From Polynucleobacter sp. MWH-S4W17 (GTDB lineage: Bacteria > Pseudomonadota > Gammaproteobacteria > Burkholderiales > Burkholderiaceae), in the NCBI RefSeq assembly GCF_018687535.1, contig NZ_CP061295.1:620001-684000 (forward strand): a stretch of 64,000 nt of DNA, in the 5' to 3' direction. The notes under the pieces are model-generated. The model was not told the DNA's origin. It was given only the letters and a program-made list of their open reading frames with translations, and made no database searches. Made by a program: the position numbers and the translations under genes. Below are positions 16,982 to 26,080 of the stretch, piece by piece. How positions within the stretch are numbered: the stretch's first letter is position 1; each line of letters starts with the position of its first letter.

Positions 16982-17839
16982 ATGAGTCCAAAACTCCCCA
17001 TTAATAACTCACAGACGATTACTGAGTTTTTAAATCTACACAAGAATCAAATATCGGAAGAAGATTCCGAGGATTCTTATAAGTTTGCTTTTGGTGACGA
17101 GGCTTTTTTGTCGCGCAGGGAAACGATTGGCATTCGTTTTGAATTGGAGTTATTAAAGCCAGAGATCCTACTCAAGGAGCATGGTATCGAACATACGATT
17201 ACCGTATTTGGGTCGACTCGATTTATCAGTCATGCTGAAGCATTAACTCTGAAGGAAAATGCAAATACACCAGAGAAGATTGCAGATGCCAACAGAGCGC
17301 TTCTGCATAGCAAGTATTACGAGTCAGCCCGAGAGTTCGGCTCATTGGTTGCTCATTACAACGCTACTCAAGAGAATAACTTTAATAAACTTCATATTTG
17401 CACAGGCGGCGGCCCCGGAATTATGGAGGCTGCTAATCGAGGTGCATTTGAAGCGGGCGATAAAACCATTGGTTTTAATATCAGTCTACCTAGGGAGCAG
17501 CACCCCAATCCTTATGTCAGCCCCGGCTTAAGTTTTCGCTTTCATTACTTCGCGTTGCGCAAGATGCACTTCATGTTGCGTGCTAGAGCGATTGTTGCCT
17601 TTCCTGGCGGATTTGGGTCCTGTGACGAGTTATTTGAGGTGTTGACACTGATTCAGACCAAAAAAGTCGTCCCCATCCCCGTGATTCTGGTGGGCAAAGA
17701 ATATTGGAATGAGATGATTAACTTTGATCACATGGTGGAATTTGGTGTGATTGATCAAGAGGATATGCAAACCATTCACTTCTCAGAGACTGCCCAGGAG
17801 GCTTGGCAGGTGATTCAGGATTGGTATCAATTGGGTTAA
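16982..17839 (+). CDS. LOG-family nucleotide hydrolase (lysine decarboxylase-like fold)
   Basis: The ATG at 16982 has AAAGG upstream; an alternative ATG lies at 16964. About 285 residues. The family signatures are GGGPGIMEAANRGAFEAGG-like (GGGPGIMEAANRGAFEAGD) and FPGGFGSCDELFEVLTLIQTKK, which bind and cut the N-glycosidic bond of nucleoside monophosphates (cytokinin riboside phosphoribohydrolase type). The N-terminal extension of about 60 residues marks the longer bacterial type (PpnN-like or TIGR00730 relatives). The substrate cannot be named from sequence. Confidence 0.87.
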   Translation: MSPKLPINNSQTITEFLNLHKNQISEEDSEDSYKFAFGDEAFLSRRETIGIRFELELLKPEILLKEHGIEHTITVFGSTRFISHAEALTLKENANTPEKIADANRALLHSKYYESAREFGSLVAHYNATQENNFNKLHICTGGGPGIMEAANRGAFEAGDKTIGFNISLPREQHPNPYVSPGLSFRFHYFALRKMHFMLRARAIVAFPGGFGSCDELFEVLTLIQTKKVVPIPVILVGKEYWNEMINFDHMVEFGVIDQEDMQTIHFSETAQEAWQVIQDWYQLG

Positions 17840-17865
17840 CAAGTACTCGCCTGTAAAATCCCACT

Positions 17866-18378
17866 ATGAATCCAGCGCAAACTAGCATCGCCACATCTCT
17901 AGATCTTCCGGGCTATCTCTTGGGTGGTACCATGCTTTTATTGGTTATGATTTTTCATGGAGTGGTGCTGCTGCAGATTTCGAAGCGCTATGAAGTCAAA
18001 ACTTTTCTATATTTGGCCGAAAAGAAATACTCTGCCGTAGCTCTCTGTTTTTACGCAAGCATCTTCTGCTTATTCTTAACCCATATCGCTGAAATACTGA
18101 TTTGGGGTGTTGCTTTGTATGTATTCAAGTTGTTGCCTGCTCTGGGGCAAAGTATTCTATTTAGTGGTAGCACCTATACTGCAATGGGATTTATGGAAGA
18201 TATCCTTCCTGATGGCTGGAAGATGCTGGCAGTGATCATCGCTTTTTCTGGAATGTTTTCCTTCGCATGGACTGCATCAGTCATGATCTCCATGACTAAG
18301 AACTTCCGCCAAGCCTATACCAAGCTTCATATGAGAAAGCTCAATATCTCATCTGACATCATTGATCGTTTTGAGTAA
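17866..18378 (+). CDS. Potassium-channel-like membrane protein with altered selectivity filter
   Basis: 170 residues with about four hydrophobic segments. The layout of two outer helices, a re-entrant loop and a last helix (MLAVIIAFSGMFSFAWTASVMI) resembles Ion_trans_2 proteins. The loop STYTAMGFMEDILPDGW aligns with the usual filter/turret T-x-T-T-x-G-Y-G-D, but here the filter reads T-A-M-G-F (residues 105-109), then Met-Glu-Asp. Tyr is replaced by Phe and the second Gly by Met, so potassium selectivity is doubtful. It precedes a flavoprotein gene by three bases. Confidence 0.65.
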   Translation: MNPAQTSIATSLDLPGYLLGGTMLLLVMIFHGVVLLQISKRYEVKTFLYLAEKKYSAVALCFYASIFCLFLTHIAEILIWGVALYVFKLLPALGQSILFSGSTYTAMGFMEDILPDGWKMLAVIIAFSGMFSFAWTASVMISMTKNFRQAYTKLHMRKLNISSDIIDRFE

Positions 18379-18381
18379 TGC

Positions 18382-19599
18382 ATGAGTAAAACTTGGGATG
18401 CCATCATTATCGGTGGTGGAGCAGCTGGCTTATTTTGCGCAGGAGTTGCTGGCCAGTTAGGAAAAAAAGTACTTGTACTGGATCATGCTGAGGTATTGGG
18501 TGAGAAGATTCGTATTAGCGGTGGCGGCCGTTGTAATTTCACCAATCTTCATTTTAGCCCAGCTAACTTTTTATCTCTCAATCAGCATTTTGTTAAAAGT
18601 GCACTCGCTAGATACCCCTCAACAGAATTTATCAAGCTGGTGACATCCTATGGTATTAATTACCATGAGAAACATCAGGGTCAATTATTTTGCGATGAGT
18701 CTGCCAAACAAATCATTGATCTATTGTTTGCAGAGTGCGCCAAGGGGAATGTGACTGTTCGTCATCCAGTCTCAGTGCAAGCGATTGAGCAAGAAGGTGA
18801 TCGATGGTCCATTCAAACGAATGCTGGCACTGAAAAATCTAAGTCAGTCGTTATGGCAACTGGAGGGTTGCCGGTTCCCGCCATCGGAGCTACGGCCTAT
18901 TCATTGGATATTGCCAAGCAGTTTGGCTTGAATGTGATTGATCCTAGGCCCGCTTTAGTACCGCTCTCATTTACTGCAGATAACTTCGGCGATCTCAGTG
19001 AATTAGCTGGTCTAGCTGTCCCAGTCAGAATCGCCTCCGGCTCTAAGGGATATCGATATGGCGCCTGTAGATTCAATGAGGACTTACTTCTGACCCATAA
19101 GGGCTTATCTGGTCCCGCAGTTCTTCAGGCTAGCAGTTATTGGGAAGAGGGCGAACCGATTCACATCGATTGGCTTGGCGCAATTGAGCGTCCTGGAGGA
19201 TTTAACTGCGATGAGCTTTTTAATAATGAAGAGAATCGCTTAAAGCTTACCGAAACGATTTTGGCTTCTGTGCTTCCTCAGCGCTTAGCTAAAGTATTTG
19301 CAGAGCAGCGCAATCTAATGGGTCGAAAATGGGCCGAAGTCTCTAAAAAGGATCGTCAAGCTCTCAAGGAGCTGCTCACGAACTGGTCTGTAAAGCCAGC
19401 GGGTACCTTGGGTTGGAAAAAAGCTGAGGTCATGTTGGGTGGGGTGGATACAAAAGAGTTGGACGGTCAAACGATGATGTCGCGCAAACACCAAGGGCTA
19501 TTCTTTATAGGTGAGTGCGTTGATGTCACTGGTCATTTGGGTGGGCACAATTTCCAATGGGCATGGGCCAGCGGCTATGCTTGTGCGCAATCCCTATAA
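18382..19599 (+). CDS. YhiN/HI0933-family FAD-dependent oxidoreductase
   Basis: 405 residues. The N-terminal FAD motif is AIIIGGGAAGLFCAGVAGQLG, followed by ISGGGRCNFTN, which is diagnostic of this family; VVMATGGLPVPAIGATAYSLDIAKQFG and the closing FFIGECVDVTGHLGGHNFQWAWASG also fit. The substrate and redox partner are unknown for the family. It starts four bases after the channel-like gene, so the two are translationally linked. Confidence 0.9.
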   Translation: MSKTWDAIIIGGGAAGLFCAGVAGQLGKKVLVLDHAEVLGEKIRISGGGRCNFTNLHFSPANFLSLNQHFVKSALARYPSTEFIKLVTSYGINYHEKHQGQLFCDESAKQIIDLLFAECAKGNVTVRHPVSVQAIEQEGDRWSIQTNAGTEKSKSVVMATGGLPVPAIGATAYSLDIAKQFGLNVIDPRPALVPLSFTADNFGDLSELAGLAVPVRIASGSKGYRYGACRFNEDLLLTHKGLSGPAVLQASSYWEEGEPIHIDWLGAIERPGGFNCDELFNNEENRLKLTETILASVLPQRLAKVFAEQRNLMGRKWAEVSKKDRQALKELLTNWSVKPAGTLGWKKAEVMLGGVDTKELDGQTMMSRKHQGLFFIGECVDVTGHLGGHNFQWAWASGYACAQSL

Positions 19600-19619
19600 A
19601 TTTCTCATCGCACCAGGGC

Positions 19620-20381
19620 TTACTTCAGTTTTTTCTTCTTTTCACGCGAGCGGATATTTAAAAGCTCAACAGATAAAGAAAATGCCATAGCAACGTAGAC
19701 ATAGCCTTTAGGAATGTGAACGCCCATTCCTTCTGCGATCAATACCACACCAACAACAGTCAAAAATGACAGGGCCAGCACTTTAATAGAGGGGTGGCGC
19801 TGAACAAAATCCCCGATGGGTTTAGCGGCAATCAGCATGATGAGCACCGAAGCAAGGACTGCTGCGATCATGACGCTAATTTGATCCACCATACCTACTG
19901 CTGTTATCACGCTATCTAGGGAAAAAATAATATCTAGCAAGCCAATTTGTAAAACAGAGCCAATAAATAAAGAGAGCATTGACTTGGCGCGGTCTTTCCC
20001 CTGAGAGTCAATTTGTTCATCGCCATGCTCACCCACCTCTACTTCAATATAAATTTCTTTGGAGGCCTTCCAGATTAGGAAGAAGCCGCCAAGCAATAAG
20101 ATTGAATCTCTGCCACTAATCAGGTGGTCGGAGATGCTGAAGAGGGGTGTTGTGAGACCCATTACCCACGATAGACTTAGCAATAAAAGAATGCGAGTGA
20201 CAAGCGCAAACAAAAGACCGAAGCGGCGAACCCTCTCCCGAATTTCAGAAGGGAGTCTGTTGGCGATAACGCTAATAAAAATGATGTTATCAATGCCGAG
20301 AATAATTTCAAGGGCAGAGAGTGTCAGAAAGGCAATCCAAGTATTGGGATCACTCAGGAGCTGCATCGTGCTTTCGATCAT
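19620..20381 (-). CDS. TerC-family integral membrane protein
   Basis: 253 residues with about seven helices. The TerC marks are LEIILGIDNIIFISVIANRLP and GLLDIIFSLDSVITAVGMV, each with the acidic, membrane-embedded D-N or D-S pair. An acidic loop lies between the halves, and a basic tail (REKKKKLK) ends the protein. Members export manganese or related metals or assist metal loading of exported proteins. No CBS or CorC domain follows, so this is the short form. Confidence 0.88.
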   Translation of the reverse strand: MIESTMQLLSDPNTWIAFLTLSALEIILGIDNIIFISVIANRLPSEIRERVRRFGLLFALVTRILLLLSLSWVMGLTTPLFSISDHLISGRDSILLLGGFFLIWKASKEIYIEVEVGEHGDEQIDSQGKDRAKSMLSLFIGSVLQIGLLDIIFSLDSVITAVGMVDQISVMIAAVLASVLIMLIAAKPIGDFVQRHPSIKVLALSFLTVVGVVLIAEGMGVHIPKGYVYVAMAFSLSVELLNIRSREKKKKLK

Positions 20382-20461
20382 TTTCTACTTTACTAATGTA
20401 ACTATTGATGAGAGTTTAGCGAATAACACCAACCCCCTATTTCAATTTAATGACCACATCA

Positions 20462-20851
20462 TTAGTTGGGTTGATTTCTCATCCAGTCGGCAGTATTGAA
20501 AAAGGATTCTTCTAATTGCTTGGCAACGTTGCCATCAATCCCGCAATCTTCCATGGCCTTATACATGCAAGCAAGCCATTGATCTCGTTCTTTTAAGCCA
20601 ATCTTGAATGGCAGATGCCGAGCCCTTAGCATGGGGTGGCCATATTTGGGTGAGTAGATATCAGGACCGCCCATCCAGCCGGTGAGGAAGAACTTGAGTT
20701 TTTCCCTAGAGCCGGAAAGATCTTGCGGGTGCATGGACCGTAGATCCTCAAAATGGGGTTCTAGGGCCATTAAATCGTAAAAACGATCTACTAACGCGTC
20801 AATTTGGTCTATGCCGCCAATGGACTCATAAATGGATATTTTTTCACTCAT
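20462..20851 (-). CDS. Group II truncated hemoglobin
   Basis: 129 residues with the 2-over-2 globin pattern. Marks are YESIGGIDQIDALVDRFYD, FLTGWMGGPDIYSPKYGHP, the proximal histidine in RARHLPF (H79) and the G8 tryptophan in RDQWLACM (W92), which together identify group II (trHbO). Roles proposed for the family are oxygen or nitric oxide chemistry and redox protection. It stands alone. Confidence 0.93.
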   Translation of the reverse strand: MSEKISIYESIGGIDQIDALVDRFYDLMALEPHFEDLRSMHPQDLSGSREKLKFFLTGWMGGPDIYSPKYGHPMLRARHLPFKIGLKERDQWLACMYKAMEDCGIDGNVAKQLEESFFNTADWMRNQPN

Positions 20852-20955
20852 TTTGTCATTTTAATGCGGTAAATTCGGGGAATTGGCAGTTCTTCTATTT
20901 CGGTATAGAGTTAAATGCCAAAGCTTTATTAACCCTTGTTTATAGGAGTGTACAA

Positions 20956-21483
20956 ATGGATGCAAAAGAACTTCAAAAATGGCAGCGTGAAAAAGCAAAA
21001 GAATTATTCGATTACTCACATACTTTGCTTGAGGCGGCAAAAAAATTAAGCGAGCATCATATGGCGGAGATTGAGTGGGGCATGAAAAATGCCCTCGATA
21101 GCGCCAAGTCAGCTGCTAAGAACGATTTAGCTAAATTAAAAGACTTACAGGAAGAAGCTACAAAAGAAACTGCGAAACGTGCAGCCGCATACCAAAAGAA
21201 GGTGAAAGCAGTTTTAAAAGAACTCGGCGAAGGTGCCGCTGATGAAACGGAAAAGCATTTAGAAAAGGTTCGTAGCTCTTTGGTAACATGGCTTGAGGAT
21301 GCTGAAAATAAAATGCCAGCACATGCTGACAAGCTATCCAAGGTAGTTCATGAAATGTCAACGACTGGTCAGAATATGTTTAAAGAAGGGCGCCGCATTG
21401 TGAACCAAGTTGCCGAGACTGCGGAAAAGAATATCGATGAACTAGTTAAAAAATCCGGGGGCAAGAAGAAGGCTGATGAATAG
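20956..21483 (+). CDS. Phasin-like protein
   Basis: 175 residues, almost entirely helical and rich in Ala, Lys and Glu, with an amphipathic N-terminal half (LFDYSHTLLEAAKKLSEHHMAEI) and a basic tail (KKSGGKKKADE). This resembles phasins that coat polyhydroxyalkanoate granules in Burkholderiales. There is no signal peptide. A TAGGAG ribosome site precedes the ATG and a terminator follows. No PHA synthesis gene is adjacent, so the assignment rests on composition and pattern. Confidence 0.65.
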   Translation: MDAKELQKWQREKAKELFDYSHTLLEAAKKLSEHHMAEIEWGMKNALDSAKSAAKNDLAKLKDLQEEATKETAKRAAAYQKKVKAVLKELGEGAADETEKHLEKVRSSLVTWLEDAENKMPAHADKLSKVVHEMSTTGQNMFKEGRRIVNQVAETAEKNIDELVKKSGGKKKADE

Positions 21484-21507
21484 GCCTGATTAAGCCAGGG
21501 AAAAACA

Positions 21508-21540
21508 AAGCCGCCTCACAACTGGGGCGGTTTTTTATTT
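21508..21540 (+). terminator. Intrinsic terminator of the phasin-like gene
   Basis: CCGCC (21511-21515) pairs with GGCGG (21526-21530) and is followed by TTTTTTATTT. The T-tract overlaps the stop of the convergent gene at 21535. Confidence 0.8.
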
Positions 21541-21756
21541 CCAACCTTGTAGCCATAATTCGCTATTAGTGAGATCGCGCCATGCGATTTGTGTGGTTTT
21601 CTTGGAATAGACTGCTTCAATTTCCACAAACTCAATTTTTTCGTTTGGTGGTTCTGGCAGAATTACTTTACTCACCAAGAAATGCTTTTGTTTAGCAATC
21701 GGTTGAACTGCGGTCCATTTGGTGAGGAGTAATTTCTTAGGGCTGAGTCGATTCAT
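21535..21756 (-). CDS. TIGR02450-type Trp-rich small protein
   Basis: 73 residues from MNRLSPKKLLLTKWTAV to LTNSELWLQGWK. The pattern of N-P-K-K-LLL-KWTAV, KHFLV and a closing W-LQGWK is that of the TIGR02450 conserved protein, whose function is unknown. Starting at 21756 gives the family length; the open frame extends upstream but is unrelated there. Confidence 0.8.
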   Translation of the reverse strand: MNRLSPKKLLLTKWTAVQPIAKQKHFLVSKVILPEPPNEKIEFVEIEAVYSKKTTQIAWRDLTNSELWLQGWK

Positions 21757-21779
21757 CGGTAATACATTCCCATTCTTTT

Positions 21780-22088
21780 TTATAAGGCAGTGCACTGGAA
21801 TTCTTGACCATTGATCAAGAGCGCACCTGAGGAGGGTGAGAATACGGTCTTCGATTGATCGGTTTGACCTGAGCATTTTTCATCAAAGTAGCTTTGGGCG
21901 CCCAAACTTCCGCAATAATCAAGTGCCACCCCCTTAAATTCCATTTGGGCCTTTCGGAGCACCATGGAAACTTTAGACTCGGAAGGGGCGCTACAACTCC
22001 AAGTAGTGTATGTCTCTCGACCACAGGCACTAAGCCCGAGAAGGATCGCAAGGTAGAAGGCTAGACGAATTTGGGGAGGGATTCTCAA
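21780..22088 (-). CDS. Predicted lipoprotein of unknown function
   Basis: The TTG at 22088 is preceded by AGGGG and gives a 21-residue lipoprotein signal (IRLAFYLAILLGLSAC), with the lipobox cysteine at 22. Longer in-frame starts put a polar stretch ahead of the signal. The mature part of about 80 residues has four further cysteines and no recognised domain. It probably sits in the outer membrane. It is 23 bases upstream of the TIGR02450 gene. Confidence 0.65.
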   Translation of the reverse strand: MRIPPQIRLAFYLAILLGLSACGRETYTTWSCSAPSESKVSMVLRKAQMEFKGVALDYCGSLGAQSYFDEKCSGQTDQSKTVFSPSSGALLINGQEFQCTAL

Positions 22089-22231
22089 GGATTGCACCCC
22101 TAGAGGATAGCGATATTTCCAATATTTCGCCCAAGAATCAGGTTTGGTATTAATATTTACTGCAGATTGTTTAATAAACAACGCTTAGTCTTAATAAGAC
22201 ATTTAAAAACAAAAATATTGAAGGAGACGCT

Positions 22232-23281
22232 GTGGATACAAATCGGAGAGATGCGCTTAAATTGGGTGCATCTGCTGCTATTAGCAGTATGTTTATTTCT
22301 AATGCAATTGCTGCGACTGATGGTCAGCCGCCGATTGTGGTGGAGCCATTGACTGGTAAAGCGGGTCTTAGAATTGCTAACTATTTGCCAAAAATGGGTG
22401 CCACCTCAAGATTGGGATTGGTTACTAATGACGGTATGGTGGTTGATATCCCTGCGGAAGCGGCTCGTCAAAAAGTACAGCTCTCATTCGATCCTACCTC
22501 AATGATTTCATTGGCTGCCTCTGGCAACAAAGGCTTGAGTGAGTTGGCAACATTATTTAAAGGTCGTGGAAGTAATTTAGCCAATGTGAATAATGTGGTT
22601 TTGCTATCACCTATTCCTAAGCCACAAAGCAATATTTATTGCGTGGGCTGGAATTATCTAGACCATTTTGAAGAAGGCCTCAAGCATCGCGCCGATACTG
22701 CTGTGAAGGAGTACCCAAAGGTTCCTGTGCTCTTTACTAAAGGCACGCAAACTATGAATGGCCCATTCGATAACATTCCTTATGATGCCGGCATCTCCAC
22801 CATGATTGATTGGGAGGCTGAGCTAGCAGTGGTGATTGGTAAAAAAGGCAAGAATATTTCTGAAGAGAATGCAATGGACTATGTCTTTGGCTATTCTGCC
22901 TTCAACGATACTACGGCGCGTGATATTCAGCAAAAGCGTCAGTCCGGCCAATGGTTTAAAGGCAAGAGCTTGGATGGTCATGGTCCAATGGGTCCATGGG
23001 TTGTTACTGCAGGTGGTGTCAATTTAGATGACACTCGCATTATTTGCCATGTGAATGGCGTTGAAAAGCAAAACGCTAGTTACAAGCAAATGTATTTCAA
23101 GATCCCGGCAATTATTGCTGAGCTATCGCGTGGCTTAACATTATTGCCAGGCGACATTATTGCAACTGGCACTCCTTCTGGGGTAGGCGCAGGCAGAACT
23201 CCTCAGGAGTTTATGAAGCCAGGTGATGTTATGGAAACAAACATCACTGGCATTGGCATCATCCGCAACAAGATTGCTTAA
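22232..23281 (+). CDS. Fumarylacetoacetate hydrolase-family protein with Tat signal
   Basis: The GTG at 22232 follows a strong AAGGAGA ribosome site. The protein begins TNRRDALKLGASAAISSMFISNAIA, a twin-arginine-type leader, then carries the FAH fold: YCVGWNYLDHFEEG, the acidic metal ligands in TMIDWEAELAVVIG, FNDTTARDIQ, KSLDGHGPMGPW and DIIATGTPSGVG. Cytoplasmic relatives cleave or isomerise 2,4-dioxo or fumarylpyruvate-type acids. Export of this fold is unusual. A second Tat-exported FAH protein lies at 40251. Confidence 0.85.
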   Translation: MDTNRRDALKLGASAAISSMFISNAIAATDGQPPIVVEPLTGKAGLRIANYLPKMGATSRLGLVTNDGMVVDIPAEAARQKVQLSFDPTSMISLAASGNKGLSELATLFKGRGSNLANVNNVVLLSPIPKPQSNIYCVGWNYLDHFEEGLKHRADTAVKEYPKVPVLFTKGTQTMNGPFDNIPYDAGISTMIDWEAELAVVIGKKGKNISEENAMDYVFGYSAFNDTTARDIQQKRQSGQWFKGKSLDGHGPMGPWVVTAGGVNLDDTRIICHVNGVEKQNASYKQMYFKIPAIIAELSRGLTLLPGDIIATGTPSGVGAGRTPQEFMKPGDVMETNITGIGIIRNKIA

Positions 23282-23320
23282 CTGATTAACTCAGTAAGCT
23301 TTCAGAACAACAGCAAGGAC

Positions 23321-24910
23321 CTAGAGAACCCAGAAGTGATGAGTTCCGTCCTTGCCCAGTTGTTCCACTAAACCAAACTCCCAATCAAGATAGGCCTGCA
23401 TTGCTGCAGGATCTACACTAGTGCCTTCATAAGGGCGCTTATAGCGATCCAGGGGAGGTGAGGCTAAATGACTCGGACCTTTTTCTAGATCTAATCCTGC
23501 CCTTACCCAGGCGGCATTACCGCCTGCCAAAACGAGTACCTCAGCTTTAGTCAAGACTTGCACTTCCTGGGCAGCAAAAAGACTTAATTCAGCTGGTGCG
23601 CTGGTAATAACATAGCGATCTACCTGAGGAATTTTTTTCATTGCTTCAGTAAGTTGAGAACGGAGTGCATACCAACTTCCAGGGATGTGTCCTTTCACGT
23701 AGTTGGCATGTGTGCTGAAATCGATTGCAATGGTATTGCTATCGCTCTTAAGCCAATTGGAGACAGTAGCAGCATCAACACTCTCTATTTTTGGAAGGTC
23801 GGGTAGGGGCGCTTTCCAGATTCCTTTTTCCTTGAGATCGGAGGTATTGACTCCATCAAGAACATAAACATCCCAAGCCATTTGCGCCAACCAAGATGCG
23901 GGCATATTAGCGCGCACGCCACCACCACTTGGGTCTACCAACACTACACGTGCGCCACGAACTGGAGCAACCATCTCCGTTTCTTGTACAAGCTGTCCGC
24001 CTGGTACCGATCTAAAGCCAGGAAGATGACCTGCTTCATACTCTTCCGGAGTGCGCGTATCAAAGAAATAAGTCGTTCGATCGGCTTGTGCTTTCCATGT
24101 CTGTATATCGCCAAGGCTAGCGCGCTTAACGCCGGCTCGATCAGCAACACTGCGAGCGCGTACTGCTGCTTCATTTCTTGTGTCGTCACTCACTTCCTGA
24201 AACTTTCTGCTTTGTCCCTTATCCAATTCTTGGCCGGCAAGCGTCCAGCCAATCGTGCCATTACGTAGCGCATTAACTTTGTTTGGAATGCCGGCATTAA
24301 TCAGCGACTGAGTGCCAATAATGCTGCGAGTTCTGCCGGCGCAGTTCACAATGACCTTCGTCTTTGGGTTGGGTGCTAACTCTGGAAGGCGCAGAACCAG
24401 CTCTGCACCTGGAACGCTAATACCGGTGGGAATGCTCATCGTGTTGTATTCATCAAAGCGGCGTACATCAACAACAACGACATCTTCTTTGTCATCGATT
24501 AATTGTTTTACTTCTTGCGCTGATAAAGAGGGGGTATGGACCTTGGATTCTACAAACTCACCAAATGATTTACTGGGAACATTCACATCTTTAAATACTT
24601 CACCGCCAGCTGCTTTCCAGCCTTGAACACCTCCCTCAAAAACCGATACATCGGTGTACCCAAGATTGATTAAGCGTTGCGCAGCTAATTGAGAAAAACC
24701 TTCGCCATCATCAAGGGTGACGATAGGTACATTTTTCTTTGGTAGCTTTGCGTAAGCATCAATCTCTACTCTGGAAAGAGGCAGGTTTGCGGCAAAGAGG
24801 GGATGCTCTTGCGCATGAGGATCTTCTTCGCGCACATCTAAGAATGCAATTTCTTCTTTGTTGAGAAGTTTATTGCGAACGAATGAGTGATTTTTAGTTT
24901 GAATTGCCAT
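23321..24910 (-). CDS. Four-domain rhodanese protein with a single catalytic cysteine
   Basis: 529 residues forming four rhodanese domains (about 10-110, 125-235, 260-370, 380-495). Only domain two keeps the active-site loop, as NCAGRTRS with Cys at 190. The corresponding loops read LDDGEGFS, VDPSGGGVR and TSAPAELS in domains one, three and four, so these are probably inactive and structural or binding domains. Sulfurtransferases move sulfane sulfur to thiol acceptors. No signal peptide is visible. It lies 35 bases downstream of a Bug-type binding protein and is probably cotranscribed. Confidence 0.88.
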   Translation of the reverse strand: MAIQTKNHSFVRNKLLNKEEIAFLDVREEDPHAQEHPLFAANLPLSRVEIDAYAKLPKKNVPIVTLDDGEGFSQLAAQRLINLGYTDVSVFEGGVQGWKAAGGEVFKDVNVPSKSFGEFVESKVHTPSLSAQEVKQLIDDKEDVVVVDVRRFDEYNTMSIPTGISVPGAELVLRLPELAPNPKTKVIVNCAGRTRSIIGTQSLINAGIPNKVNALRNGTIGWTLAGQELDKGQSRKFQEVSDDTRNEAAVRARSVADRAGVKRASLGDIQTWKAQADRTTYFFDTRTPEEYEAGHLPGFRSVPGGQLVQETEMVAPVRGARVVLVDPSGGGVRANMPASWLAQMAWDVYVLDGVNTSDLKEKGIWKAPLPDLPKIESVDAATVSNWLKSDSNTIAIDFSTHANYVKGHIPGSWYALRSQLTEAMKKIPQVDRYVITSAPAELSLFAAQEVQVLTKAEVLVLAGGNAAWVRAGLDLEKGPSHLASPPLDRYKRPYEGTSVDPAAMQAYLDWEFGLVEQLGKDGTHHFWVL

Positions 24911-24945
24911 ACTGTCTTTTGTATTTTTAATTGAATGATTATCTT

Positions 24946-25920
24946 TTAGTCTAACTTGGCGCCAGATTTTTTGACTACCTCACCCCAGCGCACAACTTCT
25001 TGATTGATATAGGCAGCCAGTTCAGGACGCGTCATTTTTGGTACGCTTGCGCCCATAGATGCCCAGCGTTCCTTAATATCAGGAGAGGCAAGTGCTATTT
25101 GTGTTTCTGCGCTCATCTTGTCAACGATGTCTTTGGGTGTTCCCTTGATTGCCCACAGAGCATACCAACTTGATACAATGAAATTAGAGATCCCTAGTTC
25201 TTGAGCGGTTGGCACATTTGGAAACGCATCCACTCTTTTGGAGGTTGCAACCGCAACCGCAATAAGCTGCCCATTCTTAATGAATGGTGCTGCACCTGCC
25301 AAGGTATCAAACATCATGTCCACTTGACCGGCGACAAGGTCTTGAAGGGCTGGCCCAGTTCCACGATAAGGAATGTGGGTGATAAATAATTTGTTCTGTA
25401 ACTTAAATAGCTCACCTGTTAAATGCTGCGAAGTCCCATTGCCTGTAGAGGCGTAGTTATATTTTCCTGGATGCTTACGAATCTCTTCCATGATAGATTT
25501 CAAATCATTTTTTGGAAACTTGTTTGGGTTTACAACAATGACATGAGGAACGCTACCAATGATCGCGACTGGCTCAAAATCTTTGGTGATGTCATATGAG
25601 AGGTTGGTATACATGCTTGGGGCAATAGAGTGATGCACTGCACCAAGAAGCCAGGTATAGCCGTCCGGCGCCATTTTTGCTGCAACTGCAGCACCCAGGG
25701 TTCCACCTGCACCACCTCGGTTATCAACCACGATGGCGTCATTCAGTTGGGTTGAAAGCTGCTTTGCTAAGGGGCGCCCAAAAGCGTCCACAGCCCCACC
25801 TGGTGGGAAGGGGTTAATAAAAGTAATTGGCTTGTTGGGGCTTGGCCAAGAGCTGGTTTGGGCATTTGCTGAGAGTCCAATTAGGCTGCCAATAAGCAAT
25901 AGAAGGAAATTTCTAATCAT
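24946..25920 (-). CDS. Bug-type tripartite tricarboxylate transporter binding protein
   Basis: 324 residues with a signal peptide (LLLLIGSLIGLSANAQ) and the TctC/Bug landmarks PITFINPFPPGGAVDAFGRPLA, VVDNRGGAGGTLGAA, APDGYTWLLGA, FVVSSWYALWAIKGTP and a final GEVVKKSGAKLD. These periplasmic proteins bind carboxylates or similar small acids. No TctA or TctB membrane subunits lie nearby, as usual for the expanded Bug family. The rhodanese gene follows on the same strand. Confidence 0.92.
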   Translation of the reverse strand: MIRNFLLLLIGSLIGLSANAQTSSWPSPNKPITFINPFPPGGAVDAFGRPLAKQLSTQLNDAIVVDNRGGAGGTLGAAVAAKMAPDGYTWLLGAVHHSIAPSMYTNLSYDITKDFEPVAIIGSVPHVIVVNPNKFPKNDLKSIMEEIRKHPGKYNYASTGNGTSQHLTGELFKLQNKLFITHIPYRGTGPALQDLVAGQVDMMFDTLAGAAPFIKNGQLIAVAVATSKRVDAFPNVPTAQELGISNFIVSSWYALWAIKGTPKDIVDKMSAETQIALASPDIKERWASMGASVPKMTRPELAAYINQEVVRWGEVVKKSGAKLD

Positions 25921-26080
25921 TTTTTGCCTCTAGTTTATTTATAGTATTTGAAGGTCAATTTTGGCTGAAGCCGCCAATATAAGAGTTATCCCTGATTTAG
26001 GGGGCGATTTTCTATGGTTTTTATAGGGATATACTGATCCGGCTGTCGGTATAAATATTCATTTGTTAATAGGAGACGAG

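Noticed and set aside
23882..24268. 128-codon plus-strand reading frame opposite the rhodanese gene
   Set aside because: No ribosome site and no recognisable domain; the minus-strand gene fully explains the sequence.
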